Below are positions 36,034-44,156 of a stretch of DNA of 64,000 nt, in pieces. The notes beneath the pieces were generated by a model. That model searched no databases. It saw nothing but the letters and a program-made list of their open reading frames with translations, and was not told the origin of the DNA. Position 1 is the first letter of the stretch. Each line of letters begins with the position of its first letter. The translations under genes and the position numbers were made by a program. Origin of the DNA: Rodentibacter myodis. GTDB taxonomy: Bacteria > Pseudomonadota > Gammaproteobacteria > Enterobacterales > Pasteurellaceae. The DNA is taken from assembly GCF_001999305.1 (NCBI RefSeq), contig NZ_MLHQ01000020.1:1-64000 (forward strand), given 5' to 3'.

Positions 36034-36876
36034 TTATCCCCGATGCTGTGCCAGCCACTGAATCATTTTCGGATCGCGGTGATCGAAAATAATTTCATTG
36101 CGGTTTAAGGCGGCGATATCGGCAAAATCCTGTGCGTCAAGGGTAAAACCGAAAATATCGCGGTTTTCCGCCATGCGTTCCACTTTGACAGATTTAGGAA
36201 TAATGGCAATACCGCGCTGATTCAGCCAGCGTAAAATCACCTGAGCCACGGACTTGTTGTGTTTTTCGGCAATTTGAGTTAAGACTGGATTGGTGAAAAT
36301 ATCGAATTTCCCTTCTGCCAGCGGCCCCCAGGACTGATGCACAATGCCCTGCTCTTTATGGAACGCCAGTTCTTCTTCACGCTGATAGAACGGGTGGGTT
36401 TCGATTTGGTTGACTGCGGGGACAATCTTATGGCAGGTAATCAAATCCATTAGCCGATCCGTATGGAAATTGCACACACCGATGGCACGAGCTTTGCCGG
36501 CTTTCTGCAGATCTTCCATAGCACGCCATTGTTCATGTACATCGCCGAACGGCTGATGCATTAAATAGAGATCCACATAATCCAAGCCCAAACGCACAAG
36601 AGAATCCTCCAATGCTTTTTGGCTGTTTTCATAGGCATTTTCACGCTGAATCCACAATTTGGTGGTCACGAAAATTTCCTCACGGGCAATACCGCTCGCT
36701 TTAATCGCACGTCCTACACCTGCTTCATTGCCGTAAACGGAAGCGGTATCCAACAAACGGTAACCTGCTTTCAAGGCTGCCAGCACCGCTTGTTCGGTTT
36801 CTTCATCACTCACTTGATACACGCCAAAACCGACCAATGGCATTTCTACACCGTTATTTAATTTTGCTGATTTCAT
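36034..36876 (-). CDS. Aldo/keto reductase
   Basis: A 280-residue NADPH-dependent reductase with the full catalytic tetrad Asp43, Tyr48, Lys73 and His107 (LLDTASVYGNE, TTKLW, LYLMHQP) and the C-terminal NADP-binding IPKSVKVERMAENRDIF. The length fits the AKR5-type (2,5-diketogluconate reductase-like) group. It reduces aldehydes or ketones in the cytoplasm. It is the first gene of the leftward cassette and divergent from the LysR regulator, with CAGGAG 8 bases before ATG. The 121-bp divergent region should hold the regulator's operator. Confidence 0.92.
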   Translation of the reverse strand: MKSAKLNNGVEMPLVGFGVYQVSDEETEQAVLAALKAGYRLLDTASVYGNEAGVGRAIKASGIAREEIFVTTKLWIQRENAYENSQKALEDSLVRLGLDYVDLYLMHQPFGDVHEQWRAMEDLQKAGKARAIGVCNFHTDRLMDLITCHKIVPAVNQIETHPFYQREEELAFHKEQGIVHQSWGPLAEGKFDIFTNPVLTQIAEKHNKSVAQVILRWLNQRGIAIIPKSVKVERMAENRDIFGFTLDAQDFADIAALNRNEIIFDHRDPKMIQWLAQHRG

Positions 36877-36997
36877 TTTGCTTTCTCCTGTTTAACTGAA
36901 ATTAATGCATTGTAAAAGAAAAAGATTGTTTTGATTAGGCGGCTGTTTCTTGATAGGCTTTTGAATAAAACTCAATAATCAGCCAAGGTCGTCAATA

Positions 36998-37894
36998 ATG
37001 ATTGAAAATATGAATGAATTACGCAGTTTTATTGTTGTTGCCCAGACAAGCAGCTTTACCAAGGCGGCAGCAAGATTAGGCGTATCAACCTCAGCATTAA
37101 GCCACTCTATGCGAAAACTGGAAGAACAGTTAAAAATTAAATTGTTTAACCGCACTACGCGTAGTGTTTCCAAAACGGAAGCCGGCGAGCAGCTTTTTAA
37201 ATCTCTGTTGCCGTTGTTTGAAAGCATTGAAGATAATGTTAATGCATTAAGTACATTCCGCGATACTTTAAACGGAAAGTTGCGCATCAATGGGGCGGAT
37301 CATTCCTTTCTGTATGTAATCTGGGACAGACTGGTCGCTTTTATGCAGCGTTATCCGGAAGTTCAGCTAGAACTGACGAGCGATATGAAGTTTACCGATA
37401 TTGTCGCCGGGCGTTTTGATGCCGGTATTCGGTTAGGACACGAAATAGAACAGGATATGATTGCCGTACGCATCTCCAAGGATATGCAAATGTGTTTGGC
37501 TGCAACACCACAATATCTGGCAGAATATGGAATGCCAAATACAATCGATGAGTTAAAGAAACATCAATGTCTTTGTGCCAGAATGCCTACTTCCGAAGGA
37601 ATTTTTACTTGGGAATTTCGCTCGCCTGAAAGCGGCGAACTCATCAGATTTATGCCTTCCGGCAAGCTTATAGTCAATAATAATTTTCTGATCCTTAAAG
37701 CTTGCTTATCTCATTTAGGCATCGCTTGGATTCCTAAAGACCGAATAATGGACCAGCTTGCCGACGGAACAGTGGTCGAAATTCTGAAAGAATACGCAAT
37801 CAGCTATGACGGCTATCATCTTTATTACCCGAACCGCCGGCAAAATTCTCCCCTGTTTAAGGCATTGGTGGAATATTTAAAATTAAAAAGATAA
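36998..37894 (+). CDS. LysR-family transcriptional regulator
   Basis: The 298-residue protein has an N-terminal winged helix-turn-helix (MNELRSFIVVAQTSSFTKAA, SALSHSMRKLEEQL, LFNRTTRSVSKTEAG) and a periplasmic-binding-protein-like effector domain (about 95-298). The divergent orientation next to the aldo/keto reductase is the classical LysR layout, so it probably controls that gene and the rest of the leftward cassette. An in-frame ATG at 37010 (MNELRSF) is an alternative start. Effector unknown. Confidence 0.92.
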   Translation: MIENMNELRSFIVVAQTSSFTKAAARLGVSTSALSHSMRKLEEQLKIKLFNRTTRSVSKTEAGEQLFKSLLPLFESIEDNVNALSTFRDTLNGKLRINGADHSFLYVIWDRLVAFMQRYPEVQLELTSDMKFTDIVAGRFDAGIRLGHEIEQDMIAVRISKDMQMCLAATPQYLAEYGMPNTIDELKKHQCLCARMPTSEGIFTWEFRSPESGELIRFMPSGKLIVNNNFLILKACLSHLGIAWIPKDRIMDQLADGTVVEILKEYAISYDGYHLYYPNRRQNSPLFKALVEYLKLKR

Positions 37895-37969
37895 AACTTC
37901 CGCCTGAAACCAACCGGTATATCTTAAAATGCACTCATTTTTCTGCGGAAAAAATTTCAGCAAAGCAAA

Positions 37970-38010
37970 AAAAGTGCGGTCAAAATTTTTAAAATTTCCA
38001 CCGCACTTTT
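37970..38010. terminator. USS-pair terminator after the LysR gene
   Basis: AAAAGTGCGGT (37970-37980) and ACCGCACTTTT (38000-38010) form an 11-bp stem, 75 bases after the LysR stop. Confidence 0.65.
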
Positions 38011-38186
38011 ACGAGATAATTTAATAATTTGGTCGTGCTACCTATTCGGTAGTGAAGAACCTCAAAAAATGATTATTTTCTAAGCTACTTGTTTAGCTGT
38101 GTGACGGTTGTATCAAACAAATCAAGGCAGGATGGATTTTCCCTTCTCGTTATACGCGAAAAATAGACAAAGTGCGGTCAATTTTT
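38011..38186. other. Unassigned spacer between the redox cassette and sapF
   Basis: No ORF of useful size is present. It holds a small hairpin CTACC..GGTAG (38039-38053) and a USS (38170-38178) just before the sapF stop. The rest (around 38050-38160) resembles no feature I recognise and may be decayed mobile-element sequence at the cassette boundary. Confidence 0.3.
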
Positions 38187-39008
38187 TTAGATTTTACATT
38201 CATCATTTATGTGAGGGGATTTCCACGAATTTTCATCTAATAATTTGCCGAAATGACCTTCTACCAATCGTTTGGTGACAGTGGTTTGCGGATGACTAAA
38301 AAGTGCCTTTGGTGTGCCGTATTCAACCATTTTTCCTTCATCCATCACCAGAACGTGGTCGGCAATATGTTTCACCAAGCCCAAATCTTGCCCCACATAA
38401 ATGTAAGAAACACCAAGACGTTCCTGTAAATCGAGGGAAAGGTTAAGTAATTGCACCCATACGGCGCTATCAAGTGAACCGAGGACATCATCAATAATGA
38501 TAATTTCAGGTTCTAAAATAAAGGCACGTGCCAAGGCAATACGCTGTTTTTGACTGACGGAAAGATTTTTAATTTTCAGATTGGTGTAATCGGGGTAAAG
38601 TCCGACCAATTTGAGGGTTTCAAAAATTTTTTGGTTGCGTTTTTCTTCATCCCAATCGGTTGTAAGACGTAAGGGCGTATCCAGTGCCTGTCCGATATTT
38701 TGACGGGGATTGAAAGCACTATTCACATCTTGGAACACCATTCGGATATGTTGGGTTCGATAAGCGGCGTTTTCAAAATCAAGAAGGGTATCGTTAAAGT
38801 AAATTTCACCGGAGGTGGGCTTTATCATACCGGCAATCATTTTTGCCAATGTGGATTTTCCCGAACCGTTTTTTCCGATAATCGCGAGAGTTTGTTTTTG
38901 TTCAAGCTGAAAACTGACGTCTTCTACGGCATTAAATTTTCTTGAGCCAAACCAGCGAACCGGGCCATCAAAGGTTTTGTATAGATGATTAACTTGCAAT
39001 AACGGCAT
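38187..39008 (-). CDS. sapF: Antimicrobial peptide ABC importer, ATP-binding protein SapF
   Basis: The 273-residue ABC ATPase is of the dipeptide/oligopeptide type. Walker A is [11 protein letters not shown] (43-53); the signature is degenerate (LSVSQKQR instead of LSGGQ), as in other SapF proteins. Walker B reads [12 protein letters not shown], with Asp where the catalytic Glu normally sits. It would pair with SapD to power SapBC. It is last in the sapABCDF operon, 3 bases after sapD. Confidence 0.93.
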   Translation of the reverse strand: MPLLQVNHLYKTFDGPVRWFGSRKFNAVEDVSFQLEQKQTLAIIGKNGSGKSTLAKMIAGMIKPTSGEIYFNDTLLDFENAAYRTQHIRMVFQDVNSAFNPRQNIGQALDTPLRLTTDWDEEKRNQKIFETLKLVGLYPDYTNLKIKNLSVSQKQRIALARAFILEPEIIIIDDVLGSLDSAVWVQLLNLSLDLQERLGVSYIYVGQDLGLVKHIADHVLVMDEGKMVEYGTPKALFSHPQTTVTKRLVEGHFGKLLDENSWKSPHINDECKI

Positions 39009-39011
39009 TGA

Positions 39012-40067
39012 TTATTCCTTATGATTCGGCTCTGCCGATAAGGTTAAAGGGGAATTATGAAGGGTTTCTTTGGCACGTTTTTCCCTAAAATTGATTGGAA
39101 AATGGCAAGAAAATTCGTGTTGTTTAATGCGATAGCGTGCCGGTTTTTGAATGCACTGCTTTTGTGCAAAGGGGCAGCGTGGGCCTAAGCGACAACCCAT
39201 TGGCATTTGTTCTAAAAGGGGTACGGTGCCTTCCAATGTGCCTAGCTTGGTTTTAAAGCCAAGAGGGGCGGTAAAATCCGGTACGGAATGAAGCAGAGCC
39301 TGAGTATAAGGGTGATGAGGCGTTTCCAACAGGATTTGGGTGGGGGCGGATTCTGTATTTTGCCCACAATATAACACGGATATGTGATGGCAGAGTCCGC
39401 TAATGCTGCGAATATCATTGCTTGCCAACAGAATGCTGGTGCCTTGGTTTTGATTCATACTGGCGAGCAGGCGGGATACCTGTAATGCCGTAACGGATTC
39501 AAGGGCATAAGTTGGTTCATCTGCAATAAGCAAGCGCGGTTGATTCGCCACCGCAATGGCGATCATCACTTTTTGTCCTTCCCCTTCGGTGAGATCGTGA
39601 GGATAGCTTGCCATAATGTCTTTGTGATCTTTAATTCCTACGCGGTGTAGTAATTCAATGGCACGGCGTTTTTTCCAACCGAACCACTGCCACCATTTGC
39701 CACGGTAAGTCCAGTTCGGAATGCTTTGAATGAGCTGTTTCCCGATTTTTCGACTGGGATCAAGACAGCTTAATGGATCTTGGAAAATCATTGAGATTTC
39801 TTTGCCGACCAATTTTCTGCGTTGGCTTGGTGAAAGTTTTAGCAGTTCCACATCGTGAAAACGAAAGCGATCGGCGGTAATCACCCAATCTTCTTTGATG
39901 GCATTGCCGATGACTTTGGCAATCAAACTTTTTCCGGAGCCTGATTCCCCCACTAATCCTAATATTTCCCCTTCGTTGAGGGTTAAATTTATACCGTCAA
40001 CAATTTTGATTCGACCACTTGATGTCTTTATTTCAATGTTGAGATTTCGTATATCCAGTAATGCCAT
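39012..40067 (-). CDS. sapD: Antimicrobial peptide ABC importer, ATP-binding protein SapD
   Basis: The 351-residue ATPase has Walker [11 protein letters not shown], signature-like [12 protein letters not shown] and Walker B LLIADEP with its catalytic Glu. The D-loop is YALE rather than SALD. The C-terminal oligopeptide/dipeptide transporter extension has a Cys cluster ([15 protein letters not shown]...FSCHF) typical of DppD/OppD proteins and often associated with an Fe-S site. SapD also has a reported role in potassium uptake through Trk in E. coli. It starts 2 bases after sapC. Confidence 0.94.
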   Translation of the reverse strand: MALLDIRNLNIEIKTSSGRIKIVDGINLTLNEGEILGLVGESGSGKSLIAKVIGNAIKEDWVITADRFRFHDVELLKLSPSQRRKLVGKEISMIFQDPLSCLDPSRKIGKQLIQSIPNWTYRGKWWQWFGWKKRRAIELLHRVGIKDHKDIMASYPHDLTEGEGQKVMIAIAVANQPRLLIADEPTYALESVTALQVSRLLASMNQNQGTSILLASNDIRSISGLCHHISVLYCGQNTESAPTQILLETPHHPYTQALLHSVPDFTAPLGFKTKLGTLEGTVPLLEQMPMGCRLGPRCPFAQKQCIQKPARYRIKQHEFSCHFPINFREKRAKETLHNSPLTLSAEPNHKE

Positions 40068-40069
40068 AA

Positions 40070-40957
40070 TTATTGATAGTATTGATTGATGGCTTTACAT
40101 AAGCCGTTAGTAAACATAATGCTTAATAAGATGGTGATAATAATTGCAAAGCCCGGTAGTAAAACTGTCCAAGGTGCAAGATAAATCAGTTCAAGGGAGT
40201 CTTTAATCATCGCCCCCCATTCCGGCAATGGGCGTTGCGCACCGAGCGAAATAAAACTCAATGCACTGATATCCAAAATTGCCACCACAAATGCCCGCGA
40301 TATTTCTTGGATGTAAGTGACGGTGATATTGGGAAGAATGGTACTGCGTAGAAGTTCGCTGTTGGAAATGCCATCCAGTTTTAATATCACCACATATTCT
40401 TTTTTCAGTTCCTGCTGAATTGCCCGATAAATGGCGTGAATGAAATAGGGTAGCACCGCCAACAAGGTGGAGATCATCGCATTGATCAGGCTTGGTTCCA
40501 TAAAGGTGGAGATGATGATGGCAATGAGCAAAATAGGAATCGATAAAAACGTATCAAAAATATGTCCGAGAAAACGGGCTTTCATTCCGCCTGCCATTCC
40601 TGCCCAAATGCCCAATGCACCGCCGATAATGGCGATAAAAAAGACTACAATAAGCGAAGATCCCAAGGTATAACGTGTGCCGATGATGACACGGCTTAAT
40701 ACATCTCGGGCGAGATCGTCCGTGCCGAAGAAAAAGGCAATTTGTCCTTTTTCCACCCAAGAAGGGGGCAACAATTCCAGCCCAACAAACTCCGCACTGT
40801 CACTATATGGCGCAATCATTGGGGCAAAAAGTGCGGTCAAAATCAGGAGAAAAAATAAGTAAAAGCTAAATAAGGCGACACGATTTTTACGAAACTGTAA
40901 CCAAATTTGATAGAAAGAGGTGCTTTCACGAAATTCATCAGGTTCTTTATCTTGCAT
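40070..40957 (-). CDS. sapC: Antimicrobial peptide ABC importer, permease SapC
   Basis: A 295-residue DppC-type permease with six helices: an N-terminal helix (about 30-50), a periplasmic stretch, and a five-helix BPD_transp_1 domain with an EAA-like loop ([20 protein letters not shown]). The open frame runs 29 codons further upstream inside sapB. ATG 40957 was chosen because it gives the family start MQDKEPDEF and an 11-base overlap with sapB, typical of coupled operon genes. Confidence 0.93.
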   Translation of the reverse strand: MQDKEPDEFRESTSFYQIWLQFRKNRVALFSFYLFFLLILTALFAPMIAPYSDSAEFVGLELLPPSWVEKGQIAFFFGTDDLARDVLSRVIIGTRYTLGSSLIVVFFIAIIGGALGIWAGMAGGMKARFLGHIFDTFLSIPILLIAIIISTFMEPSLINAMISTLLAVLPYFIHAIYRAIQQELKKEYVVILKLDGISNSELLRSTILPNITVTYIQEISRAFVVAILDISALSFISLGAQRPLPEWGAMIKDSLELIYLAPWTVLLPGFAIIITILLSIMFTNGLCKAINQYYQ

Positions 40958-41912
40958 ACCAACCTTTCTTATTAAAGGGATCGAGAATAAACATAACGCT
41001 CTTTGATAATATATCAATGGTGATAATACAAATTCCCAAAACAATCACACCAGCAGAAATACTGTTGTAATCTTGATTGGTCACGGCATCGATTAAGCCA
41101 CGTCCGATACCGGGCCAACCTAACACGGTTTCAACCAACATACATTGTGTCATCACTAAGGTAAAGACACGGGTAATATGCGGCACAACCAAAGGGAAGG
41201 TATTACGGAAAACGTATCGTTGTAAAATTTTCCACTTTGACCAACCCCGCGTGATCGCAACCTTGGTGTAGTTTTGGTGAAGAATATATTCGGCACGTTG
41301 TTGAATGATTCGGATAATTTCCATTGTCGGCAGAATACATAAAATGAGCGCAGGTAGGGCTAAATGTTGTAACACACTTTGCACGATTTTCGTACGATAA
41401 GGCACATCGACAAACCATACATCAATCACGGGAAAACCGGTTATCGGATTAATTTCATAAAGTAAATTGTATTGCCCGGTGGCGGAAATTTCCCAGCCAT
41501 AAATTGCCGCCGTATAAAGTAGGATAGGTGCAAGCCAGAAAATTGGAATGGATAATCCTAGGTAAGACAAGGTTTGCAAGGTTTTTGCAAAAACGCCCTG
41601 ATTATTGACCGCACTTAGAATACCAAGGGGAATACTGAGTATAAAAGCGAGCAAAAGCGCGATAAAGCAAAGTTCCAATGTGGGCGGCAGCACGGTAAAA
41701 ATCAGCGATTTTAATGATTCTCCTCCATTGTAGGTGATGCCTAAATCACCCTGAAGTAAACCGCCTAAATAGTTGAAATAACCGCTATAAACATTATCCG
41801 TAACCAATGCAGAATTCAGTGGATCACGCATTAAAATGCCAAAACTGACCAACGTCAGAATAAATAATAACAATGCCACCCAAAGAAGATGACGCAATGC
41901 CGACCACAACAT
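40947..41912 (-). CDS. sapB: Antimicrobial peptide ABC importer, permease SapB
   Basis: A 321-residue DppB-type permease with one N-terminal helix, a periplasmic loop (about 30-70) and a five-helix domain with an EAA-type loop (AITRGWSKWKILQRYVFRNT). It forms the membrane pore with SapC. The start codon overlaps the sapA stop (TAATG). Confidence 0.94.
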   Translation of the reverse strand: MLWSALRHLLWVALLLFILTLVSFGILMRDPLNSALVTDNVYSGYFNYLGGLLQGDLGITYNGGESLKSLIFTVLPPTLELCFIALLLAFILSIPLGILSAVNNQGVFAKTLQTLSYLGLSIPIFWLAPILLYTAAIYGWEISATGQYNLLYEINPITGFPVIDVWFVDVPYRTKIVQSVLQHLALPALILCILPTMEIIRIIQQRAEYILHQNYTKVAITRGWSKWKILQRYVFRNTFPLVVPHITRVFTLVMTQCMLVETVLGWPGIGRGLIDAVTNQDYNSISAGVIVLGICIITIDILSKSVMFILDPFNKKGWYAR

Positions 41913-43606
41913 TATTTTTTCTCCTTAGCAAAATAGAGCGTGGAAAAATTCATACTGCCGAAGGGGGTAGCTTGTATACCTTTTACTTTGCTATTGGCGA
42001 CTAAAAAACGTTTTGCATTGGCGATTGGAACAATCGGAAGTTCTTTTAACACAAGATCTTGCGCTGCATTGTAATCTTTTGCCCGTTCACGCAAAACGGT
42101 GGTAGCAAGTGCTTTATCCATTAATTGATTAAACTGAGGGTTACACCAGTTGGATAAATTGGTGATCTCATTTTTCGTGTCGCAACTTAGAATAGGACGC
42201 ATAAAACCGTCAGGATCAAGGTTTCCGGCAAGCCAACCGGTCAGAATCATATCGTAGTCTTCCGTCTCTTTATCAAGTTGTTCCAATAAAAACGTGCGGG
42301 TAACCGACCGCACTTTGACTTCTACCCCTGCTTGTGCCAAATCCCATTTGATCAATTCCGCCATTTTGATTGGGGAAGGATTGTACATTTGTTCCTCATT
42401 CAGTACCCACATATTTAGGTGAAGATTTTTATCTTGTAGTATCTTTTTGGCGTGTTTGGGCGAATAGTCAAATTCAAATTCCGGTGTATTAATATTTGAT
42501 GCCCAAGAAACATTCGGGATAATATTGTTCGCGACCGTTGCGGTGTTGTGATAGATATTCCGCACAATGCGCGCTCGGTTAATACTTTGCGAAATCGCTT
42601 GGCGAATTTGTGCATTTTGCATAAGGGGCTTATTAAAATTAAAGGCAAGGTAAGATAAATTCATTCCCTCGACCGATTGCAAATAATAGCGTTCGTCATT
42701 GTTATGCAAAAGCCCTAATTGGCTGACTTCCGGATAGGCGGCAATTTGACATTCATTATTGAAAAATTTAATTAAACGGGCGGTGTGAATCGTAGAAAGA
42801 TCCACCAAAATATGCTTAATTTTCGCTTCTTTGTTCCAATAATTTTCATTACGCAACAGGCGTACATATTGGTTATAGACATAATTCTGCACTTGATAAG
42901 GCCCGGTGCCGACAGGATGGGTATCCAGCTGTGTTAAATTATCATCCGCACTTAATTGATAAGCATATTCTTGCGAGAAAATAATGGCATATTGACTGGC
43001 AAGGTGGGACAAAATTGAGGAATCCGGTTCAAATAATTCGATTTTGACCAAATAGGGATTAACCGCCGTCACGGATTTAATTTTTTGATTTAACTTAATG
43101 CTATCAAAATAAGGAAAACGTACTTTTTTGGCTTGTTCGTGAAACACACGGTATTGCGGATTTTTCTCATACGCCGAACTGTCTTGGCTTAATGTCGGCA
43201 GGTAAGTATCGTGACCCAACACCCGATTAATAGAAAACACCACATCTTCCGCATTAAAATCACGAGTGGGCGTAAACCAAGGTGTGTGGTGAAATTTCAC
43301 CCCTTTGCGTAGATAAATGGAAATTTCTTTTCCGTCTGCGGAAATAGAATAAGATTGCGCTAAAGAAGGGGTTACGGTGGCACTGTGATTTTTAATTTCA
43401 AACAGCTTGTTGTAAATTTGTTCCGTTATCACATTCATACTGGTGCCGGCATCCGCCGTTTGTGGATTAAAGGAAAATCCTGAGGCGTTCGTACAATAAA
43501 TTAAACCGTTTTCCGTTAAATCGGCAGGCACGCGGGGCGCAGCTTGAGGCTGAGAAAAGCCCCAGTTTAAAAGAAAACAGAAAAAGATAAAATTTCGGCG
43601 TAACAT
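41912..43606 (-). CDS. sapA: Periplasmic peptide/haem-binding protein SapA
   Basis: The 564-residue solute-binding protein of the DppA/OppA family has a signal peptide (about 1-22, QPQA). The family blocks are visible: LRKGVKFHHTPWFTPTRDFNAEDVVFS, VGTGPYQVQNYV, LAFNFNKPLMQNAQIRQAISQ. In nontypeable H. influenzae, SapA binds antimicrobial peptides and haem, and the Sap system imports them for degradation or iron use; this is established for that species and inferred here. First gene of sapABCDF. Confidence 0.95.
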   Translation of the reverse strand: MLRRNFIFFCFLLNWGFSQPQAAPRVPADLTENGLIYCTNASGFSFNPQTADAGTSMNVITEQIYNKLFEIKNHSATVTPSLAQSYSISADGKEISIYLRKGVKFHHTPWFTPTRDFNAEDVVFSINRVLGHDTYLPTLSQDSSAYEKNPQYRVFHEQAKKVRFPYFDSIKLNQKIKSVTAVNPYLVKIELFEPDSSILSHLASQYAIIFSQEYAYQLSADDNLTQLDTHPVGTGPYQVQNYVYNQYVRLLRNENYWNKEAKIKHILVDLSTIHTARLIKFFNNECQIAAYPEVSQLGLLHNNDERYYLQSVEGMNLSYLAFNFNKPLMQNAQIRQAISQSINRARIVRNIYHNTATVANNIIPNVSWASNINTPEFEFDYSPKHAKKILQDKNLHLNMWVLNEEQMYNPSPIKMAELIKWDLAQAGVEVKVRSVTRTFLLEQLDKETEDYDMILTGWLAGNLDPDGFMRPILSCDTKNEITNLSNWCNPQFNQLMDKALATTVLRERAKDYNAAQDLVLKELPIVPIANAKRFLVANSKVKGIQATPFGSMNFSTLYFAKEKK

Positions 43607-43670
43607 AATGAACGGGTTGTGATAAATTATGCCGCAAATTGTAAGGTATATTGCTAAAAATGGCTAGACG

Positions 43671-43699
43671 TTGCTTTTGTAGAGAGTAAAGCGTATAGT
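43671..43699 (+). promoter_or_regulatory. Candidate promoter of the toxin-antitoxin operon
   Basis: TTGCTT (43671-43676) and TATAGT (43694-43699) are exactly 17 bases apart and lie 30 bases before the antitoxin start. The 123-bp region is shared with the divergent sapA. Confidence 0.5.
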
Positions 43700-43729
43700 T
43701 TTTCAACACAAAAATAGAGGTGAAAAAAG

Positions 43730-43903
43730 ATGTTTAAAGAAAAAGGCTATGATGAGTTTTTAGCGCAACAACTCAAAGAATCTCGGGAAGATATCCAAGC
43801 AGGACGCGTGTTAAGCCACGAGGAATCTCAAGCTAAAACCTTGGCATTATTGGAACGTAAAGCACGAGAATTCACTGCAATGGAAAATAAAGTATATGCC
43901 TAA
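43730..43903 (+). CDS. Short antitoxin of a RelE/ParE-type module
   Basis: A 57-residue protein preceded by GAGGTG, 6 bases from ATG. It is strongly charged and predicted helical (FKEKGYDEFLAQQLKESRED, then ALLERKAREF), and no DNA-binding domain is obvious. Its identity as antitoxin rests on context: it is tiny, it lies directly upstream, and it overlaps the RelE/ParE-type toxin gene by 8 bases. I do not recognise the family. It might bind toxin without autoregulating, or regulate only through the complex. Confidence 0.75.
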   Translation: MFKEKGYDEFLAQQLKESREDIQAGRVLSHEESQAKTLALLERKAREFTAMENKVYA

Positions 43904-44156
43904 GATTGTTGTGACACAAAAAGCACAAAAACATATTGATGAAATTATTGAAAATATTGTGGAATATACAAATTCTCTTGAGAGCGGATTTAAATTATTT
44001 AATGATTTAAATGATAAAATTTCATTAATCGGTTTTATGCCGCAAGCCATAGGTCGATTAAGAGAAGATGGTAGCCGAGAAGCCTTTTGTAGAGGCTATC
44101 GAATTGTTTATATTAATTTTGTTATTCATAGTCGCCGAATTTATTCAAGACCCTAA
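43896..44156 (+). CDS. RelE/ParE superfamily toxin
   Basis: An 86-residue basic protein with the ParE-like pattern: N-terminal strand IVVTQKAQKHIDEI, a helix pair to about residue 45, then MPQAIGRLREDGSREAF and YRIVYINFVIHSRRIY. Family members either cleave mRNA on the ribosome (RelE) or poison gyrase (ParE); sequence reading cannot tell which. Its start lies inside the antitoxin gene, and its stop codon overlaps the ycjX start (TAATG). No frameshift is seen, so the module may be active. Confidence 0.82.
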   Translation: MPKIVVTQKAQKHIDEIIENIVEYTNSLESGFKLFNDLNDKISLIGFMPQAIGRLREDGSREAFCRGYRIVYINFVIHSRRIYSRP

